Assembly: GCA_027627225.1 (NCBI GenBank)
Contig: CM051036.1
Location: 40,433,926-40,497,925, forward strand
Direction: 5' to 3'
DNA: 64,000 bases
Source: Congeria kusceri
Lineage: Eukaryota > Mollusca > Bivalvia > Myida > Dreissenidae
Below, piece by piece: positions 12,430-24,400 of the stretch. The stretch's first letter is position 1. Every line of letters starts with the position of its first letter. The translations under genes were made by a program, and so were the position numbers. A model generated the notes under the pieces. That model saw nothing but the letters and a program-made list of their open reading frames with translations, was not told where the DNA came from and searched no databases.

Positions 12430-15400
12430 GTATTGACAAAGTAATTACAATTACTTTTAATTACGAAATTGTTATTAAGAAAATCTATTGGATGAAGTGT
12501 TTAGTAAATGAAATGTCTCTTGTCTAGATGACTTGAAGTCAAAAAGATACGCCATTATGATACTGTTTTTTTTGTATACTGGTATTAGGGCTTTCCTTTG
12601 ACCCGAGCTCCCGGGTTTTGACGCTTGATAATTTCAAAATGCGCTTGACTCGCGAGGTAATTACTTCATGCGTCACTTTTGACCCGGGGTAATTTCCGGA
12701 TTTGCGTCATACAGTATAACTTGGCTGGCTGATTATCCCAATCAGTCGAACAGCGATGTCAAAGTTGATAAAAACAACCAGCGATTATTGGTTGGAGGTG
12801 GAGTCAATCTTCAAATAGACGCTGTCCATAAGCGGTAAAGTTACCATGTAGCTCCGCCCATTAGGCGGAGTTTTGTTGCTCAGAGAAATCTATATTGACC
12901 AATTAAAATGCATAGTTATATATGCTTCCAATGATGTGAACCATCGACCTATTGGCATAATATACACGTATCAACACTTTAATTAATGTACATGAGTCCG
13001 TTAGAGTATGTTTATTCCCGACCATTAAACGTTTAAAACACAATTTACTCACCGCTTCCGTTGTTGATAATATCCACATATAGTTTAGATCCTAAATATA
13101 GTCATATTTTAAATGACTCCGTTATACTTTGGGTAAAATTATTAATATATTTCCAAAATTTGGAATCCGATTTCAGCGAAAATTCTGACTTTTACGTAAC
13201 ATTTCTTATATCTGAAATATCCAACATTAAATTTAAGTGTTCGAGTGCCATTAACACATTTTTTAATAGTCTGTGTAATTCATGTAAATCTTTTGTTTTC
13301 TAGAAAAGCGCGCGAAAGTTATGCTGACACAAACGACATCACGTTCCACGCATGGAAAGCGTGCGTGGATCGACCATGTGCTTTACCAAACTTTCGTAGT
13401 GCAAAAACTTTGCGTCCTTTAGCATTTGAATAATTATTTTATTGCAGTTTATTAATATACTTTAAAACAATATTTGGGGACCGTAACTACGTATATTTAT
13501 TTAGCCAGGAAAGCCTATTTTTTATTGTTGTACATGGTATGTGATTTTAAAAAAACAAAATTAGTTGTGTTTTTAGTATGTAAAGAATATGCTAAAATCG
13601 TATTAATAATTATTATAATAATAATAGATCTAATAATAATAATAGATCTAATAATAAAAATAAGAAGAAGAAAAAGAAGAAAATAAAATTAAATAAATTA
13701 AAAATAACATAAAAATTAATAACTTAATATTAAATAATAATTAATAAATTAAAATAAATTATTAAATTATAAAATAAAAATGATAAATTAATACAAATAA
13801 TAATAAAAAGAAGGAAAACAAATGAAAACTACCCACAAAGTATCGACTCTTGAAGGTTTACATCTGACTCTTGGGGAATTTGATTTTGACTCTTGAAAAT
13901 TTGACCCCAAGAGTCATTGACTCTTGAAATTCAAAGTCTAAGGAAAGCCCTGCTGGTATGAATTGTGTTTATGCCAAGAAAGATGTTATGTATAATAAAT
14001 TGGAAAATATTTCTGTAAAGTAAGGGCGCTTTTCCATATGTCCGTATTCGCATCCCCAAATCGAACAAGTCTAAAACAGTTGGACTGTTTCCATATCCAT
14101 ATGTCCGCAGTCCGTACCCGCAAAACACATCCGCCATAGCCGTCCGCAAGAAATCGCTCGGTGAGCGCTTTTATGCGGATACAGACGACGTGGTATCTAA
14201 CTTAGCTTGTTCAACGAAGGGCTGTTATACATTAAACATTTGGAAAATATAAGAAAATAGTCTAGATTCACCTGGGTAACTCAACCTAAGACTCACAGAG
14301 TACAATAACTTGGTAATAACGGGTAACTTTTAAATTAGTCATTACTGACGCTGTAGTTATAATTGTTGGATGCTTTATATTGTTTAAAATCCACCACATG
14401 TTAATGCTTTTACAAACTGACATAAATATTTGCAGCCAACGTAATAAAAAATGTTTAAACGCTTCTTACTCAGACATTAGTTAGAGCATTTATTTTAATA
14501 TGGTTTATTTTATTTAAAGGCTTTCATATAATTTATCATAATTTTCCAAGGGTCTAGAAAAGAGGAGTTTGGAATAAATACTCATTTTAATTTGGAAAAT
14601 ACTATTTAAAAAATGGCAGAACTAGTACTACTCATTAAAAATCTTTAAAAAAAATAGTAATTAATTTTAAATTGCAGCTATTTAATTTGAAAATGGCTTT
14701 CTCACTATATGTTGATGGAAATATAGTACACGTAGTGCATATAGTATTGAACAGCATTTCAATATTTATACATCTTTAAAGCATAAAAATGAATGCCAAT
14801 ATTCATAGTTTTGCCTGTGTTAGGGTAAATAACCGTTCATTGTTGAATTTAGGGAGTACTAGTACTCTTAAGTTAAGTGTTTATCATGAGCACTGATTTC
14901 TCAGATATGGTGATACTTGATGCATTCTTGTCATGCTTCATTGCCAGGCAACCGAGACATCGTTGGACCAAGCATATGGACAAGTCACGATTACCATGAT
15001 ACTCCAGACCAGCCCTACCCAGCCGTGAGGTTTGCAGCTAACACCCCAGAGGTCCTTGCTCTCCGCCAGAAGGAGAAGGGAGACTGGAAGAGCCTTTCTA
15101 TGGAGGAGAAGAAACAATGTGAGTTGAATTCGGGCCTTTTTCGATAAGTCTCATGTTTCAGAATATCTGACCCATTCCCAGTGCAAAATATGGCTGTTTT
15201 TGTCCAATTCTAAAATAAGAGGATCATGATGGACCAAAGCACTCACCAGAGTACTGGCAATGACTTAGACCAGCTCTGACATCAGATGAATGTCATTGTC
15301 TACAAAATGACCTACATCAGACAGATATCTTACTGTTGTTGACCTGGCAATCAACAGGTGCAATACAGATGCCTGTCCGGTCTACATCAGTATTTAACCT

Positions 15401-18400
15401 GGCAATCGACAGGCCCGATACTGATGCTGTCTGGCCGAATTCTGTTATTCACCTGGCAATCAACAGGTGCATTATAGATGCATTTATGGTCGAAACTTTT
15501 GGGACGAAGGCCAACAACAAGCAATCGGTGATATGTTTACAATGCTGCTTGCCCAATCACAAAATTGTTCTGTATATTCTATTCCCATGGAGAAATCCCC
15601 AATTTCAAACTACGTACTTTTACCTGAGAAGGTCGGAAAAGGCCCGGAAACTTGTACACTACACTACACTTGTTATTTGTTTCTACAGTTAAACTTGAGC
15701 CAAACAAATATTTCACTCTCTATCTTTAGTCAGAATTTTCGTAATTGCTTGGCGTATCTTTTACCTCCTAGCAAATTCACATGGTGGAACTCCGGAAATG
15801 TTTGCTTGGATGATTGATGCCTAGTAAGGCCCATGAATTTTGTCCTATATGTTCGCACAGAACATGTGTCTACTCGGAGTTGTTTGCATCTGCCCAAACT
15901 GCGAATCACAAAATATGTTTGTCTTTATCGAGCCGTACTGTACTTATTACAAAGGCAAATAATTTCATGGTACATAAAATGAGATCAACAAATCTACCCA
16001 CTTAGCTCCCAGTGGTATTACAAATGTAAACAGTATTGCGAAGTTTCAGCATGAAAACTTACTTCAAATTATGTTCTTTCGTTATTATGGCCTGTCAGTT
16101 CAGAACAGTAAATAAAAAGTGATTCATATACAATGTACTGGCTAACAGCTTGTATAATATTATTTCTCGACTTCTGCTGTTTTGAAATTCCTTAGTTTAC
16201 GTATGGCAATAATTGCCAAAGTATTTCTAAACTTGTAAGATAGTATTTATCTACTTTTGCAGTGTACAGGAATTCCTTCCGAAAGACATTTGCAGAGATG
16301 GAGGCTCCTACCGGTGACTACAAGAGAATCTTCATCCATTGCTTTTACATCCTCGGCTTCAGCATTTTGTACCAGCTGTACTTTATGCTCACATGTAAGA
16401 GACTGAACTGCTTGGCCTACCCTAGGTTGGCGCCAAGAAATAATACGTTGTATTAGTAGCCAAATGTTTAGATTTTGCAGAAATACCTGTCATTTTGAAA
16501 TACTTTCCACAGAAAATGTGAAAATATACATAATTTTAAATAAATTCCAAAATCTTAGCTGCGATTGGCTATTTTGACTTCTGGTAATGCTAACATAGCT
16601 ATCAGTTAAATAATGACAATTGGTGAACAGATTTTGTTTTCTGTTCTGTATGTGTACATCATTGCAATTTATTGTTGTTTTATTAGACACCAGACGACTG
16701 TCAGTTACTGGATGTCAGAAAATGTTTAGAATTATTATTGAAATATACATTTGATTTTAAAATTTAGAATACATGAAGTAGTTCTGAAACGAAACCTCAA
16801 GTTAAGTCATTGGCAAGTAAATTCTTTGAATATTTAGTATATTATGAAGGGTCCTGTTCACAGATTGGCAAATTAACAGTTTCTGAACTTTTTGTCACAG
16901 ATTTCAAAAATAAAAGTATAGTGTATTTAAAAAGGGGAAATGACACTCCTGACAAACAAAAGGTACCAACATGTTGTTAATTAGTAATCATCAGCTCAAA
17001 TTAATATCAAAACGCTGACAGCATAGAAAGACTGTTGGTGAGTAAAGAAACTAAGAGAAAATGAATTATGAGAGTATTTTTATTATAAGAAACATTTATT
17101 GAAGTAAGTCACCTGTCTGTTATATCATTTCTACAAAAAAATCTTGAAACCCATAACTATACACTTTACTTAAAATAAATTGGTATAAGCTGGTATTTGA
17201 CCTAATTGAAGATGGAGATCCAGGTCTCTGGGTTTTTTTTTTGCAAATTGAAACTAAATTAGTGCGCATCAATTCAATGCTATTTATCTACGACTTTCTC
17301 ATCATTATTTTTTTGGTAATTCGTGGGAGGCAAATATTTTTGTGCAAACTATTTAAAAACCAAACAGAGTTGTATGCATACAAGTCAATCTACAACTGGT
17401 AAAAATAGTAGATGAACCATATAAGTTTGAATCAATATTCAGTGGTTTTTATCACAAGTGATATGTTCGGTAAGTACCAATTTAAATAAAAATAAGTTTA
17501 ATTAGTAAAATTCATTCAAAACTCTCTTTAGAAGTACAATGCTTTTCCATAATTCTTATAAATACGTCAAAAACAATAGCAATCGTCAATCGAGTGGTTA
17601 CGATCGCCCCGCTATAAGTACTGACTCAATACACTGTTGTTAAACTTACGCAATACGATGTAATGCGCAGTTAACCAGTCAACAGCACAAACATCTATCA
17701 TACTTATGTGAATAGACATAACATGAAAACACTTTTAGATGTGGACTAAATGGATTATTATTATTGTTTATTAGTGTTTTAAGTCGGATCTATTTTTCTT
17801 GTAATCTATTCATAGAAAGTAGCATCGATAACAGGAAGCCTCACTGCTCAGCTAGCAAAGCGCAGTAATTTATTGATTTACTGACTCGTAGCCTGCAAAG
17901 TAAAAAAGGAGTTCCCTCAAGACCGATTTCTGAATACACCTACTAAATCCTGTTGGCTTGCGCCAACAGTCTAAAAATTATAGTGTTAGTAATGAAATGA
18001 TTGAATAATTTTGAGATCTTCTGTTGTTTTTGTTGCAATTGTTGTAAACGTGAATAACGTTTAGATGCTTTTTTAGCTCACCTGAGCACGTGAGCTTTTG
18101 TGATCGCCTTTTGTCCGTCATGCCTCGTGAATCGTTCGTCGTCAACATTGTCCTTGTGAACACTCTAGAGGCCACATTTGTTGGCCAATCATGAAACTTG
18201 CTCAGAACATTTGTCCCAATAATATCACTAGGTCAAATTGAAGTAATAACTTGTGAACTCTCTAGAAGTCACATTTTTTGCCCAATCAACATGAAACTTG
18301 CTAAGAACATTTGTTCTTGTGATATTTCGGCTGAGTTCGAAAATGGTTCCGATCCGTTGAAAAACATGGCCGCCAGGGGGTGGGGCAGTTTTCCTTATAT

Positions 18401-21400
18401 GGCTATAGAAAAAGCTTGTGAACACTCTAGAAGTCACATTTTTTGCCCAATCAACATGAAACTTGCTCAGAACCTTTGTTTTTAGCTCACCTGAGCACGA
18501 AGTGCTCGGTGAGCTATTGGTATAGGGGACCTCTCCGGATTCGTCCGTATGCCGTTAACAATTTGGACCGTTATCGCGATAAAGACTACATTTTTAGCTC
18601 GACCATTCGAAGAATAGGTGAGCTTTCCTACTACCGTCGTCGTGTCCACGTCCGCATCTGAATTTGGTTTAAGTTTTTATTCAAAAGTCTTGTAACTTCA
18701 AAACTACATAAGTTATTCACTTAAAACTTGGAATATACGTTTGTCATCAACTCCAGTGTCGGGGGCAACATTCCCCATAACTCTGTTTTGTATTTTGACA
18801 GAGTTATGCCCCTTTTTCACTTAGATTTTCTGGTTCAAAAGTTTTGTAACTTTACAACTACACAAGTTATTCACTTGAAACTTGTAAATAATCTTTTTCA
18901 TCAACTTCAGTATCAAGGGCAACATTCCGTTTAACTCTGTTTTGTATTTTGACAGAGTTATGCACCTTTTTCACAGATTTTCTGGTTAAAGTTTATATTC
19001 AAACGTTTTTGAACTTCAAAACTACATAATTTATTCACTTGAAACTTGGAACTAACCTTTGTCATCAACTCCAGTATCAAGGGCAAACATTCCCCATAGC
19101 TCTGTTTTGTATTTGACAGAGTATGCCCTTTTTAGCTCACCTGAGCACAACGTGCTCATGGTGAGCTTTTGTGATCGCCTTTTGTACGTCGTGCGTCAAC
19201 ATTTCATATAATCGACATCTCCTTCTAAACCGCTTGGCAGATTTTCACGAAACTTCACAGGAATGATCCTTGGGTGACCCTCTTTCAAAGTTGTTCAAAT
19301 CGTTTCGGTCCGCTGCATATGTAGGTCACCAGAGCTAAAAATAGATTTAAAAACTGAAACGGGTTTCCCTGTCGATCGCCACTGTCGCCAAATGCGACAA
19401 ATTTGCGAAAGTGGCGACAAAATTTAATAAGTGGCGATTTTACCTGGCGACAACAATATTTTGTCGATTTATATCCAGTACGAGAATGTACTGCGAGTCA
19501 GGCGTAAGCGGCCAGCGTCTGTCTATTTACAGTATTGATTTTTGATAACATAAGCGACCCACAGGTCAGTGTGCATATATGGAGTCACTGAACCATGTTA
19601 ATGTTGCATGATGTTTGTAAAGCAATTGACAACTTTATTGGGGGGGTAATTAGCGGATTAAAGGATGGTGATTACGTCGACATATGATCTTGAACAATCA
19701 ATTAGTGAGATTATAGGACAAAGACGAATAATTAGTACCGACATTTCTTTAATCGGCATCATGGTAAGTGTATTGTTTTTTACACGCTTGTTAAGGAATG
19801 TGCTAATTTTAACAGTTTTGTCGACAGCTTACATATATAAGACAGAAAATGATTGTTTATTCACTTGCAATCATGGCTTCACATGATTTCTTTAATCCTC
19901 GAAAGGGTGTTTTAGACACTGACATGAATGACAAACTTGAGACACCTTCCAAAATGCAAAAACCTGATAATTCAGTAGCTAAACGAAAATTTAATGACAG
20001 CTGGAAGTCTAAATATCCATTCATTTCATATGATGCAAAAACCAAGTCTATGTTTTGTGACTATTGTGTAAAAAGTCAAAATATATAATGAAGTGACTTT
20101 TTGTTCTTTATACTATAGAATTTTATACCATAGAATTTGACAGAATGTATAATCATAAAAATAACAGAAAAGGACAATAAGTAATTAATGACTTTTGTGT
20201 AAGTATATTGTGACGTAGGTCAATGACTTGACATATGACTCTTCTTGACTCTTAAGTGGCTCCAACTTTCTAAAAGTGGCGAATTTTGGTGGCGACAACT
20301 TTTTTTGGGCCAGTGAAACCCCTGTGAAAACTTTTAAAATCTTCTCTGAAACCACAAGGCTTGGAGCTGTCAAATTTGATATCTGACATCCTCTAGTGGT
20401 CCTCTACAAAGATAGTTCAAATTATGCCCCTGGGGTCAAAACTGGCCACGCCCGGGGGTCACATGGTTTATATAGACTTGTATAGCAAAATGACTTTAAA
20501 AATCTTCTTCTCTGAAACCACAAGTCTTGGAGCTGTCGTATTTGATATCTGACATCCTCTAGTGGTCCTCTACAAAGATTGTTCAAATTATGCCCCTGGG
20601 GTCATAACTGGCCACGCCCCGGGGGTCACATGGTTTATATAGACTTGTATAGCAAATTGCTTTTAAAATCTCCTCTGAAACCGCAAGGCCCAGAGGTTTC
20701 ATATTTGGTATGTAACATTGTATAGTGGTCCTCTACAAAGTTTGTTCAAATGATGCCCCTGGGGTAAAAACTGGCCACATCCCGGGGGTCACTTGGTTGT
20801 TATAGACTTGAATAGCAAAATGACTTAAAATCTTCTCTTAAACCGCAAGGCCCAGAGGTTTCATATTTGGTATTTAACAATGTATTGTGGTCCTCTACAT
20901 GGTTTATATAGACTTAAATAGCAAAATGACTCGAAAAATTTTCTCCTCTGAAAGTTCAAGGCCTAGAGGTTTTATATTTGGTATGTAACATTGTGTAGTG
21001 GTCCTCTATAAAGATTGTTCAAATGATGTCCCTGGGGTCAAAGCTGGGCACACCCCGGGGCTCACATGGTTTATATAGACGTAAATGGCAAAATGATTTT
21101 AAAATTCTTCTCTGAAACCCACAAGGCCCAGATGTTTCATATTTGGTTCAAACATTATATCGAGACCTCGATTGGGATTGCATATGGGGTGGGTGGGGTC
21201 AGGGTCACTGTAACTAAAAATAGAAAAACGGTTTCCGCTCAATAACTTTAGAACGCATTGAGATATTTTAATGAAACTTAATACATAGATACCTTATATT
21301 GACACCTCGCATGGGATTGCATATGGGGTGGGAGGGGCCATGGTCAAGGTCACTGTTACTAAAAATAGAAAAACGGTTTCCACTCAATATCTTGAGAACG

Positions 21401-24400
21401 CATTGAGATATTTTAATGAAACTTAATACATAAATACATTATTTTGAGACCTCGATTGGGATTGCATATGGGGTGGGTGGGGTCAAGGTCACCGTTATTA
21501 AATACAGAAAATTGGTTTCCGCTTAATATTTTGAGAACGCATTGAGCTATTTTAATGAAACTTAATACATAAGTACCTTATATCAACACATTGCTTGGGA
21601 TTGCATATGGGGTGGGTGGGGTCAAGGTCACTTTACAGAAAATAGAAAAACAGTGTCCGCTCAGTAACTTGATAAGGAAAGCATTGCGATATTTTAATGA
21701 AACTTATTACAAATATCTTATCTCGAGACCTCACTTGGGTTTTCTTATGGGGTGGGTGGGGTCAAGGTCACTGTTATTAAAAGTATAAAAAAAGTTTAAG
21801 CTCAATAACTTAAGAACACATTGAGATATTTTAATGAAACTTCATACGTAGATACCTTATATCGAGACCTTGCTTAACGTATGTGGTGGGTTGGGTCAAG
21901 GTCAAGGTCACTGTTACTAAAAACAGTTTTCGCTCAATAACGTGAAAACCTATTAAGATATTTTAATGAAACTTCATACATAGATATCAGGTGAGCGACC
22001 TAGGGCCTCTTGTGGCGACCTAGCGGCCCTCTTGTTCACATAGATTTTCTGTTTAGAGTTTATATTCAAACGTTTTATAACTTCAGTACTACAAAAGCTA
22101 TTCACTTTTAACTTGGAATATACCTTTGTCATCAACTCCAGTATCAGGGTGAACATTCCCCATAACTCTATTTTGTATTTTGATAGAGTTATGTCCCTTT
22201 TTCGCATAGATTTTCTGTTGAAAGTTTATATTCAAAAATGTTGTAACTTCAAAACTACATAAGTTATTCACTTGAAACTTAGAATTAACCTTTATCATCA
22301 ACTCTAGTACCAGGGGCAACATTACCCATAACTCTATTTTATATTTTGACAGAGTTATGCCCCCTTTTCACATAGATTTTCTGGTTAAAGTTTATATTCA
22401 ATAGTTTTGTTACTTCAAAACTTCATAAGTTATTCACTTGAAACTTGGAACAAACCTTTGTCATCAACTCTAGTATCAGGGGCAACATTACCCATGACTC
22501 AGTTTTGTATTTTGACAGAGTTAGCCCACTTTTTACATAGACTTTGTGGTTAAAATTTTTGTTCCAAAAATTTATAAACACTTACAAGTATTGTATTTTA
22601 ACAAATGTATGCCCCTTTCACTATCCAAAATATGCACCAACTGATATACTTCGAATAGTCGAGCGCGCTGTCCTCTTGACATCTCTTGTTTATTCAATCT
22701 TGACCAAAATTGCACAGTTTGTGTATGACCATAAAATCTTGGACGAGTTTGATAATGGGCCCAATCGGACCAGTAACACTAGAGTTATTGCCCCTTTTTC
22801 ATGCAAAAAGTGCAAAAGTGCCCCTTTGCAACGTATAGCCTTTATTTTCCATCCAATCTTAACCAAACTTTCACAGGTTGTGTATGACCATCAGATCTCA
22901 GCAGACACCCAAAATTGTTTCAAACACCAGAGTTATTGCCCTTTGTTTATTAAAAAAATATACAAAAATGGACATTATTCAGGATAGAGAGAGACATTTT
23001 TCATCCAGTCTTCACCAATCTTGCACAGTTTGACTATTACCATGAGATTACAGTTGAAGTCGAATGTAAGCAAGATCGAACCAGAAACACCTAAGTTATT
23101 GCCCTTTGTTTGTGAAAAAAATATGCAGAAATGGACATTATACAGGATAGAGACTTCATTTTTCATCCAATCTTCACCAATCTTGGACAGTTTGTCTATG
23201 ACCATAAGATTAAAGGTGAAGTCGAATATAAGCAAGATTGGACCAAAAACACCAGAGTTATTGCCCTTTGTTTGTGAAAAAAATATGCAAAACTGGACAT
23301 TATTCAGGATAGAGACTTCATTTTTCATCCAATCTTCACCAATCGTGTACAGTTTGTCTATGAACTTGCACAGTTTGTGTATAACCATAAAATCTTGGAC
23401 GGGTATGATAATGGGCCCGATCGGACCAGGAACACCAGAGTTATTGTCCCTTTTTTGGTCCCAAATACATCTATTCCTGAATAACTCACCTGTTAAAGGG
23501 AGGTAAATGAAGTATCAGGAACATATTTGCCAGAAATGTGTTATTTCCCTTTATAACCCAGATAGTGGAGTCTGCTTATCAGTAAAATCAATACATCACA
23601 CTGTCAACATGATACTTCTATTTGAGATCAGCATCATTACACATAGTAACCATTGATAGCCTGCTTCTGACCTATAGTTTGGCTGTGTGTACAGCAATAA
23701 AATTTTCCACTGTCTGTCCTGGCATCCAGTCAGGAAAAAGATTTAAACAATAATCAATAGCTAGAATTCATGTTGTAAACATGCAATCAGAATATAGGAT
23801 TTAGATCATGTGATCTAGTGCCTGAAAGGGTTATTTATTTTCTGTAGTTTTTGGACTGTTTAGTTAGTAACTTATTCTGTATCATTTAATCATGTAACTT
23901 TTGGACTGACTTTTACATTTGAATTGGGATTTTGGCAACTCAAGTAATTATCTTACATGATTTTTGAAGCTGATTTATTATTTCTACTTAATTGAAAAAT
24001 ACTTTTACACTGTTTTACATTTTCTCCTTAATTGAGAAATATTTTTAAACTATTTAGAGTGCACCATGCTACTTGCTGCTTGTATGGTCTATATAAGTAA
24101 GGGCTTGTAGTTTGGGGACTCTTTTTTGCTCACCTGAGCATGAAGTGCTCAAGGGTAAGCTATTGTGGTCATTCTGTGTCCAGCGTCCGTTGTACGTCGT
24201 CAACATTTTACTTCAAACTTCTTCTCTGAAACCACTGGGTGGATTTTAACCTAACTTGGCAGGAAGGTTTCTGGGATGGTCCTTTACCAAATTGATTAAA
24301 ATATATTGAAAACTCTGGTTGCCATGGCAACCAAAAGCTTAAAAACTGGAAAACTTAAAAAATCTTCTTGTCAGAAACCACTGGCTGGATTTGAAAATAG

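Larger units (their letters stand above)
19134..22036 (+). mobile_element. Family H element H3 (P then M monomers), complete
   Basis: The head hairpin at 19134-19167 has arms AGCTCACC/GGTGAGCT and TGAGCAC/GTGCTCA with a 3-nt loop. The body has P monomers (about 20340-21150) followed by M monomers (about 21165-21985). The tail 'aggtgagcgacctagggcc' leads to 'ggccctcttgtt' at 22036. It interrupts an X monomer exactly between 'gccctttt(t)' and 'cacatagattttctg', so both ends are defined to within the T run. A hAT-like element sits inside it. Confidence 0.8.
18596..22690 (+). mobile_element. Family X element X1, carrying a nested H element
   Basis: The head AGCTCGACCATTCGAAGAAT followed by AGGTGAGCT (18596-18624) folds as a hairpin. 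About 166-bp X monomers follow ('ttcacttgaaacttggaa', 'catcaactccagtatcagg', 'gacagagttatgcccc'), and the tail is 'gtcgagcgcgctgtcctc' then 'ctcttgtt' at 22683-22690. X monomer sequence breaks at 19133 and resumes in register at 22037; the intervening piece is an H element. No protein-coding capacity. Confidence 0.75.

Noticed and set aside
22544..23506. Long overlapping open frames on both strands (137-161 codons)
   Set aside because: They repeat the same phrases every monomer of the W array and are open on both strands, so they reflect repeat periodicity.
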